A stretch of DNA of 64,000 nucleotides from Sphingomonadaceae bacterium 3R27E2-A (GCA_005503165.1 SCNT01000011.1:1-64000), one strand, 5' to 3'. Positions 18,355 through 28,101 are shown, numbered from the stretch's first letter. Notes: generated by a model not told the origin, from the letters alone. Numbers and translations: made by a program.

Positions 18355-20040
18355 TTATTTCCCGGCGCGCGACTTGTCGCGGGCGGCGCGGAATTCGTCG
18401 CCTTCGACCCAGTTCGGCCACGCATCGGTCATCGCCAGCATCCGCCCCGCGGCATAATAGAGGCGCAGGTCCGACATCATGCCGTCCCAGTTGGTGATCG
18501 CCTCATATTCGTCGCCCGGCGCGTGATAGCGGTTCTTTTCATAGTCTTCGGCGGCTTTCTTGCCGGCCTCGACTCCGCCCTCGACCAGCTCGTCGCCGCT
18601 GCCGAAGTTGAACATCGGCACGCCCAGCTTGGCGAAGCTGAAATGGTCGGAGCGGTAATAGAAGCCCTTCTCGGGCGTCGGTTCCTGCTTGACCGTGCGG
18701 CCCTCCATTTTGGCGAGCTTGGCGACATAGGCGTCGAGTTCGGACTTGCCGCCGCCGACGACCACGATGTCCTTCGCCGGGCCGACGGCGTTCAGCGCGT
18801 CCATATTCACCCCGCCGACGGTCTGCGCGAGCGGGAAGACCGGGTTTTCGGCGTAATATTTCGAACCGAGCAGGCCCGATTCCTCGGCGGTCACGGCCAG
18901 GAAGACGATGCTGCGGTCGGGCGCGCCCGCGGTCTTGAACGCCTGCGCCAGCGTCACGAGGCCGGCGATGCCGCTCGCATTGTCGACCGCGCCGTTGCAG
19001 ATGTCGTCGCCCGCGACCGGCGTGCAGCGGCCAAGATGGTCCCAATGACCGGTGTAGAGCACATATTCGTCCGGACGCTTGGCGCCCGGCAGCACGCCGA
19101 TGACGTTGCGCGACATCTTCTTGGCGATCTCGTTGTCGAACGAGAAATTGGCCTTCACGCCGGTCAGCGGCACCGGCTTGAAGCCCTTGACCTTCGCCGC
19201 GTCGCGCAGCTTGTCGAAATCCTGGCCGGCGCTCGCGAAGAGCTCCTTCGCCTTGGGCAGCTGGATCCAGCCGTTGGCGACGGTCTGGCTCGCGCCGCCG
19301 TCCTTGCTTTCGGCAAGATATTGCGTGCCGGTGTTGCTGCTCTCGACGACGTTCCAGCCATAGGCGGCGGGTTCGGTGTCGTGGACGATCAGCACCGCCG
19401 CGGCGCCCTGGCGCGCGGCTTCCTCATATTTATACGACCAGCGGCCGTAATAGGTCATCGCACGGCCGTTGAATTCGCCCTTGGTCTCGGGGGTCTGCCA
19501 GTCGGGGTCGTTGACGAGGACGACGACGGTCTTGCCCTTCACGTCGAGCCCGGCATAGTCGTTCCAGCCCTTTTCGGGGGCGTTGATGCCGTAACCGACG
19601 AAGACGACGTCGCTGTCCTTGATCTCGGTTTTCGGCTGCACGCGCCAGCTGAACGCGACATAGTCCTTGGCATATTGCGCGGTCACCGGGGTCTTGCCGC
19701 CGGTGAAGCTGATCGGCGTCGCATTCTTCGCGGTGATCTCGACCAGCGGCACGTCCTGCGTCCATTGGCCGTTGTTGCCCGGCTGCAGGCCCGCTTCCTG
19801 ATATTTCTTGATGATATAGGCGACGGTCTTTTCCTCGCCCGCCGTTCCCGGCGCGCGGCCCTCATAGGCGTCCAACGACAATTCCTTCGTCACTTCCTGC
19901 AAGGTCTTCAGCGACAGTTCGGGGATCTGGACGTCGGGAATCGCGCTCGCGGCGGCATCGCTCGCGGCCTTTTCGCCGCCGCACGCGGCAAGCGACAGGA
20001 GAACCGCGAAGGCCGCGGCGGATCGGGGGGAACGCAGCAT
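18355..20040 (-). CDS. M28-family metallopeptidase, predicted lipoprotein
   Basis: 561 residues. The start at 20040 gives a lipoprotein signal (MLRSPRSAAAFAVLLSLAAC, cleavage before Cys). A protease-associated domain lies in the middle (EEAARQGAAAVLIVHD), then the zinc-peptidase core: LYTGHWDHLG, GAVDNASGIAGLVTLAQAF and VTAEESGLLGSKYYAENP supply the metal ligands and catalytic Glu, with a final histidine region YRSDHFSFAKLGVP. It is a periplasmic or outer-membrane-anchored aminopeptidase of unknown substrate. It is divergent from rlmJ. Confidence 0.9.
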   Translation of the reverse strand: MLRSPRSAAAFAVLLSLAACGGEKAASDAAASAIPDVQIPELSLKTLQEVTKELSLDAYEGRAPGTAGEEKTVAYIIKKYQEAGLQPGNNGQWTQDVPLVEITAKNATPISFTGGKTPVTAQYAKDYVAFSWRVQPKTEIKDSDVVFVGYGINAPEKGWNDYAGLDVKGKTVVVLVNDPDWQTPETKGEFNGRAMTYYGRWSYKYEEAARQGAAAVLIVHDTEPAAYGWNVVESSNTGTQYLAESKDGGASQTVANGWIQLPKAKELFASAGQDFDKLRDAAKVKGFKPVPLTGVKANFSFDNEIAKKMSRNVIGVLPGAKRPDEYVLYTGHWDHLGRCTPVAGDDICNGAVDNASGIAGLVTLAQAFKTAGAPDRSIVFLAVTAEESGLLGSKYYAENPVFPLAQTVGGVNMDALNAVGPAKDIVVVGGGKSELDAYVAKLAKMEGRTVKQEPTPEKGFYYRSDHFSFAKLGVPMFNFGSGDELVEGGVEAGKKAAEDYEKNRYHAPGDEYEAITNWDGMMSDLRLYYAAGRMLAMTDAWPNWVEGDEFRAARDKSRAGK

Positions 20041-20281
20041 GATATGTCCTTGGATAGTTTCGATTGCGACGAGCGGGCTTGTGCCAGCCGGGGCAGGGGG
20101 ATGCAAGGGTGGGGCGCCGCCATTCCCATGTCGAACTCGGCTCGGGGCGGCCTCTCAGAATGCTTTGAAGCTTCCCCCCCGACGCTATACGGGCACCGGA
20201 TTACTTGCTTCGATCGCCTCGCGCCCGGCTTCCGCGCGCGGACGTCGGCATGAAGGCAGATCGCCGGGATTTTGAACGACA

Positions 20282-21112
20282 ATGAATTATCGCCACAGCT
20301 TTCATGCCGGCAACAGCGCCGACGCCGTAAAGCACAGCCTGCTGATCACCCTTGTTCGGGCGTTGCAGCTTAAAGAGAGCCCCCTCACTCTGATCGACAC
20401 CCATGCCGGCTGCGGGCTGTACGACCTTGGCGGCGAGGAGGCGCTGCGTACCGGCGAGGCTACACAGGGCGTGCTCCGAGCCTTCGCCGATACGAACCCC
20501 TTGCTGGACGACTACCGCGCCGCCGTACGGGCGGTGAATGCCGGGGCCGAGCCGCGCCTCTACCCTGGATCGCCGCGCTTCCTGGCGCAGCTTCTGCGTC
20601 CGCAGGATTTTCTGATCCTGAACGAGAAACATCCCGAAGACGCCTATGCCCTGCGCGGCGCGATGCGGGGCACATCCGCCGCGGTACATCAGCGCGACGC
20701 CTATGAGCTGTGGCTGGCGATGCTGCCGCCCCGTACCCCGCGCGGCGTCGTGGTGGTCGACCCGCCGTACGAGCAGACCGATGAACGCGCCCGCATCACC
20801 GCGACCCTCGCCGCGGCTACCCGCAAATGGGCGCATGGCGTGACGGTGATCTGGTATCCGCTGAAAGACCGCGCCGCGCATCTGCGGTGGAAGGCGCAGC
20901 TCCGCAAGCTCGGCATCCCGAAGTTTCTGGTGGTGGAGCATTGGTTGTACGATGCGGATCAGCCCGACATCTACAACGGCGCGGGCCTTTTTATCGTCAA
21001 CCCGCCCTACGCCTTCACGCAGGCGCTGCCGCCCCTGCTGGAAGCCCTGCGCGCCGCGCTGGCGCCGGAGGGGCATAGGGGAAGGATCATAGCCGATTGG
21101 TTGGCCGATTAG
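20282..21112 (+). CDS. rlmJ: 23S rRNA (adenine-2030-N6)-methyltransferase RlmJ
   Basis: 276 residues. The start MNYRHSFHAGNSADAVKHSL and TLIDTHAGCGLYDL (SAM-binding) are hallmark RlmJ segments. The N6-adenine methyltransferase catalytic motif DPPY is at residues 160-163 (VVVDPPYEQTDE). It methylates A2030 of 23S rRNA. It is a single gene, divergent from the M28 peptidase; the 241 bases between them hold both promoters, but no clear -35/-10 pair could be assigned. Confidence 0.93.
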   Translation: MNYRHSFHAGNSADAVKHSLLITLVRALQLKESPLTLIDTHAGCGLYDLGGEEALRTGEATQGVLRAFADTNPLLDDYRAAVRAVNAGAEPRLYPGSPRFLAQLLRPQDFLILNEKHPEDAYALRGAMRGTSAAVHQRDAYELWLAMLPPRTPRGVVVVDPPYEQTDERARITATLAAATRKWAHGVTVIWYPLKDRAAHLRWKAQLRKLGIPKFLVVEHWLYDADQPDIYNGAGLFIVNPPYAFTQALPPLLEALRAALAPEGHRGRIIADWLAD

Positions 21113-21215
21113 CGTGAAACCTCACCGCCCCCGTCTCCGCCGGGAGGAGTTGCCACGCTTTAGGTTGTAATAATTTGGCCGCATCGCCCCAGATATCCGT
21201 GGCTTGTCGCCCAAC

Positions 21216-21246
21216 GAAAAAGGGCGGCCCGCCTTCGGACCGCCCT
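21216..21246 (-). terminator. Rho-independent terminator of rpsD
   Basis: Read leftward, AGGGCGG pairs with CCGCCCT around a short GAAG-containing centre, followed by TTTTTC. It lies 25 bases past the rpsD stop, an expected position and structure for an intrinsic terminator. Confidence 0.8.
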
Positions 21247-21271
21247 CTTGTTTCTGCGATGAACCGCCGGA

Positions 21272-21883
21272 TCAGCGCGAATAGAATTCGACGACCAGGT
21301 TCGGTTCCATCTTCACCGGATAGGGCACTTCGTCCAGCGTGGGCACGCGGACATAGGTGGTCTTGGTGCCGTCGACCGCCAGATATTCGGGCAGGTCGCG
21401 CTCGGGCAGGCTCTGCGCTTCGGCGACCAGCGCCATTTCCTGCGCCTTCTTGCCGAGGGTGATCTCGTCGCCCGGCTTCACGAGGCGGCTGGCGATGTTG
21501 CACTTCACGCCGTTGACATAGACGTGGCCGTGGCTGACCAGCTGGCGCGCCGCGAAGATCGTCGGGGTGAATTTCGAGCGGTAGACGACGGCGTCGAGGC
21601 GGCGCTCGAGCAGGCCGATCAGGTTCTGGCCGGTGTCGCCCTTCATGCGGCTGGCTTCGAAATAGTTCTTCTTGAACTGCTTCTCGGTGATGTCGCCGTA
21701 ATAGCCCTTCAGCTTCTGCTTGGCGCGCAGCTGGATGCCGAAGTCCGACACCTTGCCCTTGCGGCGCTGGCCGTGCTGGCCGGGGCCATATTCGCGGCGG
21801 TTGACCGGGCTCTTCGGGCGACCCCAGATGTTCTCGCCCATGCGGCGGTCGAGTTTATACTTGGCGCTCTGGCGCTTCGACAT
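21272..21883 (-). CDS. rpsD: 30S ribosomal protein S4
   Basis: 203 residues, the usual alphaproteobacterial length. It begins [20 protein letters not shown] with the internal [17 protein letters not shown] and [15 protein letters not shown] blocks. The S4 RNA-binding domain ([20 protein letters not shown]) lies near residues 95-160. It binds 16S rRNA early in 30S assembly. The longer ORF start at 21940 is rejected because S4 proteins start at this Met. The gene is monocistronic, with its own terminator. Confidence 0.98.
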   Translation of the reverse strand: MSKRQSAKYKLDRRMGENIWGRPKSPVNRREYGPGQHGQRRKGKVSDFGIQLRAKQKLKGYYGDITEKQFKKNYFEASRMKGDTGQNLIGLLERRLDAVVYRSKFTPTIFAARQLVSHGHVYVNGVKCNIASRLVKPGDEITLGKKAQEMALVAEAQSLPERDLPEYLAVDGTKTTYVRVPTLDEVPYPVKMEPNLVVEFYSR

Positions 21884-22096
21884 TGTCGTCTCCAATATGC
21901 TGTGTGCCGAAGGATTTCGGCGGTTCCCGGGTCGCACCATATGGACGAGATGCCATATGCGACCGCCGCTTCACCGGGGTGCGGGATCCATTGCGAAGGC
22001 GCGCGGTTAGACGGCGGGGGCGGCAAAGTCAAGCGCTGCCGCGCGTCTCCGACGCGGCGGCTCGACAGCGGGAAAAAAGCCGCTAAAGCCGCGCGC

Positions 22097-22414
22097 ATGA
22101 CCGCTGCCAAATCGCCCGAGACCTGCGAAACGATGACCGACGTCCGCGCCGGGGTCGACGAAGTCGATCGCGAACTCGTCGCGCTCCTCGTCCGCCGCTT
22201 CGGCTACATGGACGCCGCGGCGCGCATCAAGACCGACCGCAATGTCGTCCGCGACGAGGCGCGCAAGGCACAGGTGCTCGACAATGTGGCGCGCGCCGGC
22301 GCGGCCGCCGGGCTGGAGCCCGACCGGCTGCGCGCGATCTGGGACGAACTGGTCGAACAGTCGATCGCCTATGAAATGGCCCGCTGGGACCGGCTGCGCG
22401 CGGACCCCGCCTGA
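22097..22414 (+). CDS. Chorismate mutase, AroQ class
   Basis: 105 residues, all helical. VRAGVDEVDRELVALLVRRF, the Arg/Lys pair in AARIKTDRNVVRDEARK and LVEQSIAYEMARWD match the AroQ fold (chorismate mutase or isochorismate-pyruvate lyase subgroup). It converts chorismate to prephenate for Phe/Tyr synthesis. It stands alone, divergent from rpsD, with no aromatic pathway gene near. A second, different AroQ protein is encoded at 39836-40123. Lyase activity cannot be excluded from sequence. Confidence 0.85.
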   Translation: MTAAKSPETCETMTDVRAGVDEVDRELVALLVRRFGYMDAAARIKTDRNVVRDEARKAQVLDNVARAGAAAGLEPDRLRAIWDELVEQSIAYEMARWDRLRADPA

Positions 22415-22422
22415 CGCGCCGC

Positions 22423-22662
22423 TCAGTTGGTGTTGTTGCCCGACGCTTTGCCGGTCGCGCTGACGGTCGCCTCGGTTTCGACCTTGGGCGTCTCGACGGT
22501 GCGGCAGACCTTTTTCGGCACGCTGCTGCCGGTCGATTCGATCCGCTGGCAGATCTTCTTGGGCTTGGCGGGCTTGGCCGTCTGGACGGTGGTCGCAGCG
22601 GCCGAGCCGGCAGGATCGCCCGAGGCCGCGGCAAGCGCGAGCGAAAGGAACAAGGTCATCAT
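22423..22662 (-). CDS. Small secreted protein with a KPKKIC-TGS-KKVC motif, copy 1
   Basis: 79 residues with an N-terminal hydrophobic stretch (MMTLFLSLALAAAS) resembling a signal peptide. The mature part has KPAKPKKICQRIESTGSSVP and KKVCRTVET, with two cysteines 14 residues apart that could form a disulfide. It is paralogous to the protein encoded just upstream on the same strand (22807-23070), which shares the signal region and the spacing Lys-Cys-TGS-Lys-Cys. Similar short proteins occur in sphingomonads without known function. Confidence 0.7.
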   Translation of the reverse strand: MMTLFLSLALAAASGDPAGSAAATTVQTAKPAKPKKICQRIESTGSSVPKKVCRTVETPKVETEATVSATGKASGNNTN

Positions 22663-22806
22663 GAAAATTATACTCCCGGATACTGGCTGACGGGCCTCTC
22701 CATGCGTCGGCCTGTTCCTCGAGCCGATCCCTGTGAAATTGGTTCGCGGGCTTTTGCCGGATTGTCACGGTGCCGATCGCTGATCCGCACCGTCACGGGA
22801 GGGGGC

Positions 22807-23070
22807 TTAATTGCCGAGCGGCGAATCGCCGACGCCGGTGTTCTGCTTGTACCCCTGGTTGATCGTGTCGATATTCGCGGCCTGACCGGCGTCCCATTGC
22901 TCCTGGGTCTTGCAGGTCCGCTTGCCCAGATTGCTGCCGGTCATCTTGACCGTCTTGCAAATCTTCTTCGGTTTTGCGGGTTTCGCGGGCTGGGTGGTGG
23001 TTGCGCCATCGGCGGGCGGATTTTCGACGGCGGCACCGGCGAGTGCCAGCGACAGGAAAAGGGTCATCAT
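22807..23070 (-). CDS. Small secreted protein with a KPKKIC-TGS-KRTC motif, copy 2
   Basis: 87 residues, beginning MMTLFLSLALAG, then QPAKPAKPKKICKTVKMTGS and NLGKRTCKTQEQWDAGQ. It shares the first ten residues and the cysteine motif with its downstream neighbour, so the pair arose by tandem duplication. The C-terminal tails differ. It lies 36 bases downstream of trmJ on the same strand. The function is unknown; periplasmic location is inferred from the N-terminus. Confidence 0.72.
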   Translation of the reverse strand: MMTLFLSLALAGAAVENPPADGATTTQPAKPAKPKKICKTVKMTGSNLGKRTCKTQEQWDAGQAANIDTINQGYKQNTGVGDSPLGN

Positions 23071-23105
23071 GGGGAAAGTAACTCCTGAAACAATTTTGCC
23101 GCTGC

Positions 23106-23846
23106 TTATCGTCTTTTCGGCGTTCGGCCAAGAGCCGTTATGATGCCGCGCATCATCCTGATATCATTGTACGACCAGCCGGTCTTGGTGAGCGCGGTGC
23201 GCAGCGTTCGCAGCGTCATCGTCCGCCGGTCGGGCGGAAAGAAATAACCGGTAGCGTCGAGGTCGCGAACCAGATGATCGATCAGGCCTTCGAGTTCGCC
23301 ATGCGGGGCGGGGGGATCGAGCGGCGCTTCGGGCGGGCTCGCCAGCGCCACCCCCTTCGACCATTCATAGGCGAGCAGGATCACCGCCTGCGCGAGGTTG
23401 AGCGACCCGAATTCGGGGTTGATCGGCACTGTGACGATGCTGTGCGCCAGTGCGACGTCGTCGGTCTCCAGCCCCGACCGCTCGGGGCCGAAGACATAGG
23501 CCGAGCGTCCCGGAGTGGCATATACCGCTTTCGCCGCGGCCTCGGGGGTGAGCACGGGCTTGGTCACCCCGCGCTTGCGAACGGTGGTGGCGTAGATGTG
23601 CGTGCAGTCCGCGGTCGCTCCGGCCAGGCTGTCGAACACTTGGGCCCCGGCGAGCACGCTATCGGCCCCCGACGCCGCGGGGCCGGCATCGGGATTGGGC
23701 CAGCCGTCGCGCGGGCTTACGAGGCGCAGCTCGGTCAGCCCGAAATTGAGCATCGCGCGCGCCGCCTTGCCGATATTCTCGCCGAGTTGCGGGCGGACGA
23801 GGACAATGACGGGCGGCGGGGCGGTGGAGGCGTCGATCTCGCTCAC
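23106..23846 (-). CDS. trmJ: SPOUT-family tRNA/rRNA 2'-O-methyltransferase, TrmJ-like
   Basis: 246 residues with the trefoil-knot SPOUT pattern: [19 protein letters not shown] near the N-terminus, then [18 protein letters not shown] and [20 protein letters not shown]. This matches TrmJ, which 2'-O-methylates position 32 of some tRNAs. Its start overlaps the nrdR stop by 4 bases, so the two are co-translated. A generic SPOUT rRNA methylase is the alternative call. Confidence 0.87.
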   Translation of the reverse strand: MSEIDASTAPPPVIVLVRPQLGENIGKAARAMLNFGLTELRLVSPRDGWPNPDAGPAASGADSVLAGAQVFDSLAGATADCTHIYATTVRKRGVTKPVLTPEAAAKAVYATPGRSAYVFGPERSGLETDDVALAHSIVTVPINPEFGSLNLAQAVILLAYEWSKGVALASPPEAPLDPPAPHGELEGLIDHLVRDLDATGYFFPPDRRTMTLRTLRTALTKTGWSYNDIRMMRGIITALGRTPKRR

Positions 23847-24307
23847 CCCTTGTGCGCCGCCTCGTTGATGGTCGAGGCGAATTCTTCGAAATCCTTGGCC
23901 TCGGTGAATTCGCGATAGACGCTGGCGAAGCGGATATAGGCGACGCTGTCGAAGCCTTTCAGCGCTTCCATGACCATTGCGCCGATCTGCGCCGCCTTAA
24001 CCTCATTCTCGCCCGAGGTTTCGAGCTGGCGCTGGATGCCCGACACCAGACGTTCGATGCGCGCGCCGTCGATCGGGCGCTTGCGGCACGCGATCTGGAC
24101 GCTGCGCATCAGTTTCTCGCGGTCGAAGGGTTCGCGCCCGCCGTCGGCCTTGAGCACCGCGACCTCGCGCAGCTGGATGCGTTCGAAGGTGGTGAAGCGC
24201 GCCCCGCAATCCTCGCATTGCCGCCGTCGCCGGATCGCCGCGCCGTCCTCGGTCGGACGGCTGTCCTTCACCTGGCTGTCTTCATGGCCGCAATACGGAC
24301 AACGCAT
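23843..24307 (-). CDS. nrdR: Transcriptional repressor NrdR
   Basis: 154 residues, the standard length. The zinc ribbon uses C3, C6, C31 and C34 ([29 protein letters not shown]), followed by an ATP-cone domain ([20 protein letters not shown]). It represses ribonucleotide reductase genes by sensing ATP/dATP. It sits between a small membrane protein gene and trmJ in a leftward run that continues from glyA and rpiB. Confidence 0.97.
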   Translation of the reverse strand: MRCPYCGHEDSQVKDSRPTEDGAAIRRRRQCEDCGARFTTFERIQLREVAVLKADGGREPFDREKLMRSVQIACRKRPIDGARIERLVSGIQRQLETSGENEVKAAQIGAMVMEALKGFDSVAYIRFASVYREFTEAKDFEEFASTINEAAHKG

Positions 24308-24310
24308 CGG

Positions 24311-24529
24311 TCAGCGCTTCACCCGCGAATAGAGTGCGATGCCGGCGCCGACAAACAGGCCGACGGGCCAGCTGACAACGGGCAGCACCGCGCCGATCAC
24401 CCCGCCGACCACGCCGCCGGTCAGCACCGGCCGCGTCGAGGGGTGGGCCATGCCCTGCTTGCCCATCGCCTTGACCTCTTCGATCGTCAGTTCGACCAGC
24501 GTCGGCTCCTCGGGGTGCTGCCGCGCCAT
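24311..24529 (-). CDS. Small membrane protein of unknown function
   Basis: 72 residues from ATG 24529. The first 30 are charged (PEEPTLVELTIEEVKAMGKQ), followed by a hydrophobic segment rich in Gly and Val (GGVVGGVIGAVLPVVSWPVG LFVGAGIALY) with a short basic tail, giving one or two membrane passes. It starts two bases after the glyA stop and ends three bases before nrdR, so it is in the operon. The family is not recognised. Confidence 0.65.
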   Translation of the reverse strand: MARQHPEEPTLVELTIEEVKAMGKQGMAHPSTRPVLTGGVVGGVIGAVLPVVSWPVGLFVGAGIALYSRVKR

Positions 24530-24531
24530 TG

Positions 24532-25839
24532 TCAGCCGCCGTAGATCGGAAAGCGTTCGCACAGCGCGCGCACCCGCTTGCGGACATCGGCCTCGACATC
24601 GGCGTCGCCATGCTCGCCCTTGTCGCGCAGCGCTTCCAGCACGTCGGCGACCATGTCGCCGATTTCCTCGAATTCGGCGATGCCGAAGCCGCGCGTCGTG
24701 CCCGCGGGCGAACCGACGCGGATGCCGCTGGTCTTGACCGGCGGCAGCGGGTCGAAAGGCACGCCATTCTTGTTGCAGGTGATCGCGCTGCGTTCCAATG
24801 CCTCATCGGCGTCGCGGCCGGTGATGCCGAGCGGGCGGAGGTCGATGAGGGCGAGATGCGTGTCGGTGCCGCCCGCGACGACATCGGCGCCGCGCGCCTT
24901 CAGCCGGTTCGCGAGCGCCTGCGCATTGGCGATGGTCGCCTTGGCATAATCCTTGAACTCGGGGCGCAGCGCTTCGCCGAACGCGACCGCCTTGGCCGCG
25001 ATGACGTGCATCAGCGGGCCGCCCTGCAGCCCGGGGAAGACCGCCGAATTGATGCGCTTGGCGATCGCCTCGTCATTGGTCAGGATCATGCCCCCGCGCG
25101 GGCCGCGCAGCGTCTTGTGCGTCGTCGTCGTGACGACATGCGCGTGCGCCATCGGCGAGGGGTGCGCGCCGCCGGCGACGAGGCCCGCGAAATGCGCCAT
25201 GTCGACCATCAGCAGCGCGCCGACATCGTCGGCGATGGCGCGGAAGCGCGCAAAATCGAGCGTGCGCGGATAGGCGGAGCCGCCCGCGATAATGAGCGAG
25301 GGACGATGTTCCTTGGCCAGCGCCTCGACCTGGTCGAAATCGACGAGATGGTCGTCGGCGCGCACGCCATATTGCACCGCGTTGAACCATTTGCCCGACA
25401 TCGCGGGCGGCGCGCCGTGGGTCAGGTGCCCGCCGGCGTCGAGGCTCATGCCCAGGATCGTCGCGCCGGGCTTGGTCAGCGCCAGCATCACCGCGCCGTT
25501 CGCCTGCGCGCCCGAGTGCGGCTGGACGTTGGCGAAGTTGCAGTCGAACAACTTCTTGGCGCGGTCGATCGCCAGCGTCTCGACTTCGTCCGACGGGGCG
25601 CAACCCTGATAATAGCGCTTGCCCGGATAGCCCTCGGCATATTTGTTGGTGAAGACCGATCCCTGCGCCTCGAGCACCGCCTTCGACACGATGTTCTCCG
25701 AGGCGATCAGTTCGATCTGATAGCGTTCGCGCTCCATCTCATGCTTCATCGCCGCCGCGACCGCGGGGTCGACAGTGGCGACGCCGTCGGTGAAATAGCC
25801 GGCCGATTTGATGGGCTTGTCGAGCGTTTGGGTGGTCAT
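24532..25839 (-). CDS. glyA: Serine hydroxymethyltransferase
   Basis: 435 residues. PLP lysine K242 lies in [16 protein letters not shown]; the substrate-binding blocks [19 protein letters not shown] and [16 protein letters not shown] are intact. It interconverts serine and glycine with tetrahydrofolate, supplying one-carbon units. The start overlaps the rpiB stop by 4 bases; the glyA-nrdR proximity is common in alphaproteobacteria. Confidence 0.98.
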   Translation of the reverse strand: MTTQTLDKPIKSAGYFTDGVATVDPAVAAAMKHEMERERYQIELIASENIVSKAVLEAQGSVFTNKYAEGYPGKRYYQGCAPSDEVETLAIDRAKKLFDCNFANVQPHSGAQANGAVMLALTKPGATILGMSLDAGGHLTHGAPPAMSGKWFNAVQYGVRADDHLVDFDQVEALAKEHRPSLIIAGGSAYPRTLDFARFRAIADDVGALLMVDMAHFAGLVAGGAHPSPMAHAHVVTTTTHKTLRGPRGGMILTNDEAIAKRINSAVFPGLQGGPLMHVIAAKAVAFGEALRPEFKDYAKATIANAQALANRLKARGADVVAGGTDTHLALIDLRPLGITGRDADEALERSAITCNKNGVPFDPLPPVKTSGIRVGSPAGTTRGFGIAEFEEIGDMVADVLEALRDKGEHGDADVEADVRKRVRALCERFPIYGG

Positions 25840-26300
25840 CGGCTGGTCTCCAGTTGGGCCAAATCGGCGGGAGGATTGGAAAGCTTGTCGACGCGCGGGC
25901 CGTGTCGGCCGCCGGCAAAATCGCCGACAAGGAAAGAAGTGACGCAGGCCTTGGCCATATCTTCGCCGATCAGGCGCGCCCCCATCGCCAGAACATTGGC
26001 GTCGTTATGCTCGCGCGACAGCGCGGCAGAATAAGGGTCGCTCACCAGCGCGCAGCGCGCGGCAGGGTGGCGGTTGACCGCGATCGAAATGCCGATGCCC
26101 GATCCGCAAAGCGCTATCCCGCGCTCGGCGCGTCCATCGGCGACCGCTTCTGCCAGCTTGTAGCCATAATCGGGATAGTCGACCCGGTCCGCCGTATCGG
26201 GGCCGAGGTCGTTTACGTCGTGGCCCTGCTCGCGCAGCCAGTCGGCGAGCACGGCTTTGAGCTCGTAAGCAGCGTGGTCGGAGGCGATGGCGATGCGCAT
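25836..26300 (-). CDS. rpiB: Ribose-5-phosphate isomerase B
   Basis: 154 residues. The N-terminus [15 protein letters not shown], the active-site cysteine C65 in [14 protein letters not shown] and the His/Arg region [20 protein letters not shown] identify RpiB/LacAB enzymes. It interconverts ribose-5-phosphate and ribulose-5-phosphate in the pentose phosphate pathway. It is the first gene of the leftward rpiB-glyA-nrdR-trmJ run. The 112 bases to the divergent gene at 26413 hold the promoter. Confidence 0.95.
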   Translation of the reverse strand: MRIAIASDHAAYELKAVLADWLREQGHDVNDLGPDTADRVDYPDYGYKLAEAVADGRAERGIALCGSGIGISIAVNRHPAARCALVSDPYSAALSREHNDANVLAMGARLIGEDMAKACVTSFLVGDFAGGRHGPRVDKLSNPPADLAQLETSR

Positions 26301-26412
26301 GACGCGGCTCCCGCAGGGCTGGAGGGAATCGATGAGCGGCCTTTAGGCGAAGGCGCGCGGATTGGCCATAAGCGAGGTGGCAAATTTGTGACGGCGACGA
26401 TAAAGCCCGCCT

Positions 26413-26604
26413 ATGTCAGACACGATCATGTCCATCCTCATGCTGACCGGCGTCGTCCTGACCGGGGGCGCCATCTATGTGTTCCGCATGGGCGACAGGC
26501 GCCGCGCGCTGCTGATGCTCGTCGCGGCGCTGGTGATGTTCGCCAATGTCGCGATCTGGCTGGTGCCGGTGAAGGAAGCCCCCGCGAGCACCGCCGCCGG
26601 ATGA
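26413..26604 (+). CDS. Small two-pass membrane protein
   Basis: 63 residues with two hydrophobic segments (MSILMLTGVVLTGGAIYVF and ALLMLVAALVMFANVAIWLV) joined by a basic loop RMGDRRR, so both ends are probably periplasmic. The stop overlaps the start of the DUF3667-like gene by 4 bases, so they are co-translated. The family is not recognised. Confidence 0.7.
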   Translation: MSDTIMSILMLTGVVLTGGAIYVFRMGDRRRALLMLVAALVMFANVAIWLVPVKEAPASTAAG

Positions 26605-27302
26605 CCGCCGGCTGCGTTCACCGCGAGGTCGGGCGCTATTGCCCCGATTGCGGCAAGGATCTGTTGCCCGAACCCTTCGACCGCCGCACCGTCGTCGACG
26701 AACTGGTCGGCAACTGGTGGGAAAAGGGCGTGTTGCAGACGCTCGGCGGCCTTTTCCTGCGGCCGGGGGTGCTGATCCGCCGCTACATCGAAAGCGACCG
26801 CGACATCCTCGTCAAGGCGGTCCCCTATATCGCAGTCGCCCTCGCGCTGAACTATGCGCTGCGCGCGCGTTTCCTGCCCGGCAGCACCACGACCAACCTG
26901 TCCGTCATCGAAATGCTGCAGAACGAGCCGCTGGTCATCCCGCTGCTGTCGGCGGCGATCTCGGCGCTGGTGCTGCACTTCATCTTCTACCGCGGCGGAA
27001 CGGCGGGCCTGTTCGGCACGATCGTCATGCGGCTCTACATACTCGCGCAAGCGACGCTGCTGGTGGTCTTCGCCGACCTGTTGATGGAACTCTTCCTCGC
27101 CAACCGCGGCATCGGGCGCAACCTCGCGCGCCTGACCGTCGGCATCGGCTACACCATTTTCGCGGTGCGGCAGTTCTACGCGGGCGAAGGGCGCGGCGCC
27201 TGGATCCGCGCGGTCGCCGCCGTCATCTGCGGCGAACTCGCGCTGATCCTGCTCGTCTTCATGCCCGCCGCGATGATCGAGGGGGCAGGGCTGCTCGATT
27301 AG
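26601..27302 (+). CDS. DUF3667-like membrane protein with N-terminal zinc ribbon
   Basis: 233 residues. A short ribbon (CVHREVGRYCPDCGKDLL) is followed by a basic linker with KGVLQTLGGLFLRPGVLIRR YI, then four or five hydrophobic segments (AALNYALR region, PLLSAAISALVLHFIFY, LYILAQATLLVVFADLLMEL, ICGELALILLVFM). This matches the DUF3667 family. The function is unknown. Its TAG stop overlaps the stop of the convergent hydrolase gene. Confidence 0.75.
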   Translation: MTAGCVHREVGRYCPDCGKDLLPEPFDRRTVVDELVGNWWEKGVLQTLGGLFLRPGVLIRRYIESDRDILVKAVPYIAVALALNYALRARFLPGSTTTNLSVIEMLQNEPLVIPLLSAAISALVLHFIFYRGGTAGLFGTIVMRLYILAQATLLVVFADLLMELFLANRGIGRNLARLTVGIGYTIFAVRQFYAGEGRGAWIRAVAAVICGELALILLVFMPAAMIEGAGLLD

Positions 27303-27955
27303 CGGATCGGCGAATCGGGCGCGAGCCGCATATCCAGATAGTTGTCGAGCGACTTCATCAACTGGTCGAGCTCGTGCTCGAAGAAGTGATTGGCGCGCGG
27401 AATCTCGTCGTGATGGATGGTGATGCCCTTCTGCGTGCGCAATTTGTCGACCAGCTTCTGCACCGCGCTTGGCGGCACGATCTCGTCCTGCCCGCCCGCG
27501 ACGATGATGCCCGACGAGGGGCAGGGGGCGAGGAAGCTGAAGTCGTACATGTTCGCCGGCGGCGCGACCGACAGGAAACCGCGGATTTCGGGACGGCGCA
27601 TCAGCAGCTGCATGCCGATCCACGCGCCGAAGCTGAAGCCCGCGATCCAGGTCGTCTGCGCCTCGGGGTGGATCGACTGCACCCAGTCGAGCGCCGAGGC
27701 GGCGTCGCTGAGCTCGCCGATGCCATTGTCGAAAGTGCCCTGGCTGCGGCCGACGCCGCGGAAGTTGAAGCGCAGCACCGCGAAACCGCGCGCGACGAAG
27801 CTCTTGTACATCGCCTGGGTGATGCGGTCGTTCATCGTGCCGCCGCCCTGCGGATGCGGGTGCAGGATCAGCGCAACCGGGGCGCGCGGGCGCGGCGGGG
27901 GCGAGAAACGGCCTTCGATACGGCCTTCGGGGCCGGGGAAAATCACGTCGGGCAT
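27299..27955 (-). CDS. Alpha/beta hydrolase (dienelactone-hydrolase/esterase-like)
   Basis: 218 residues from ATG 27955. LILHPHPQGGGTMND is a conserved opening of this family, FRGVGRSQGTFDNG follows, and the nucleophile elbow is FSFGAW (G-F-S-F-G). The Asp and His candidates are in GGQDEIVPP and PRANHFFEH. It is a cytoplasmic serine hydrolase of unknown substrate, sometimes annotated as CocE/NonD-like. The ORF upstream of 27955 lacks family similarity. Confidence 0.85.
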   Translation of the reverse strand: MPDVIFPGPEGRIEGRFSPPPRPRAPVALILHPHPQGGGTMNDRITQAMYKSFVARGFAVLRFNFRGVGRSQGTFDNGIGELSDAASALDWVQSIHPEAQTTWIAGFSFGAWIGMQLLMRRPEIRGFLSVAPPANMYDFSFLAPCPSSGIIVAGGQDEIVPPSAVQKLVDKLRTQKGITIHHDEIPRANHFFEHELDQLMKSLDNYLDMRLAPDSPIR

Positions 27956-28101
27956 GGGCGCACCTTTATGTTTCTGGGGCTTGCCACCGATTCGCCGGAC
28001 GGCGGGTGGAGCGAGTTGGCGCCTATATAGAAAACAGGTCTCGACTTGCAAATTTTGCGAATCGTTCGCAACAAGGGTGTCAAGCTATGGCTTACCCTTC
28101 T

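Noticed and set aside
18219-18425. N-terminal extension of agmatine deiminase
   Set aside because: The extra 69 codons run through a perfect palindrome and into the end of the M28 peptidase gene and do not resemble the family.
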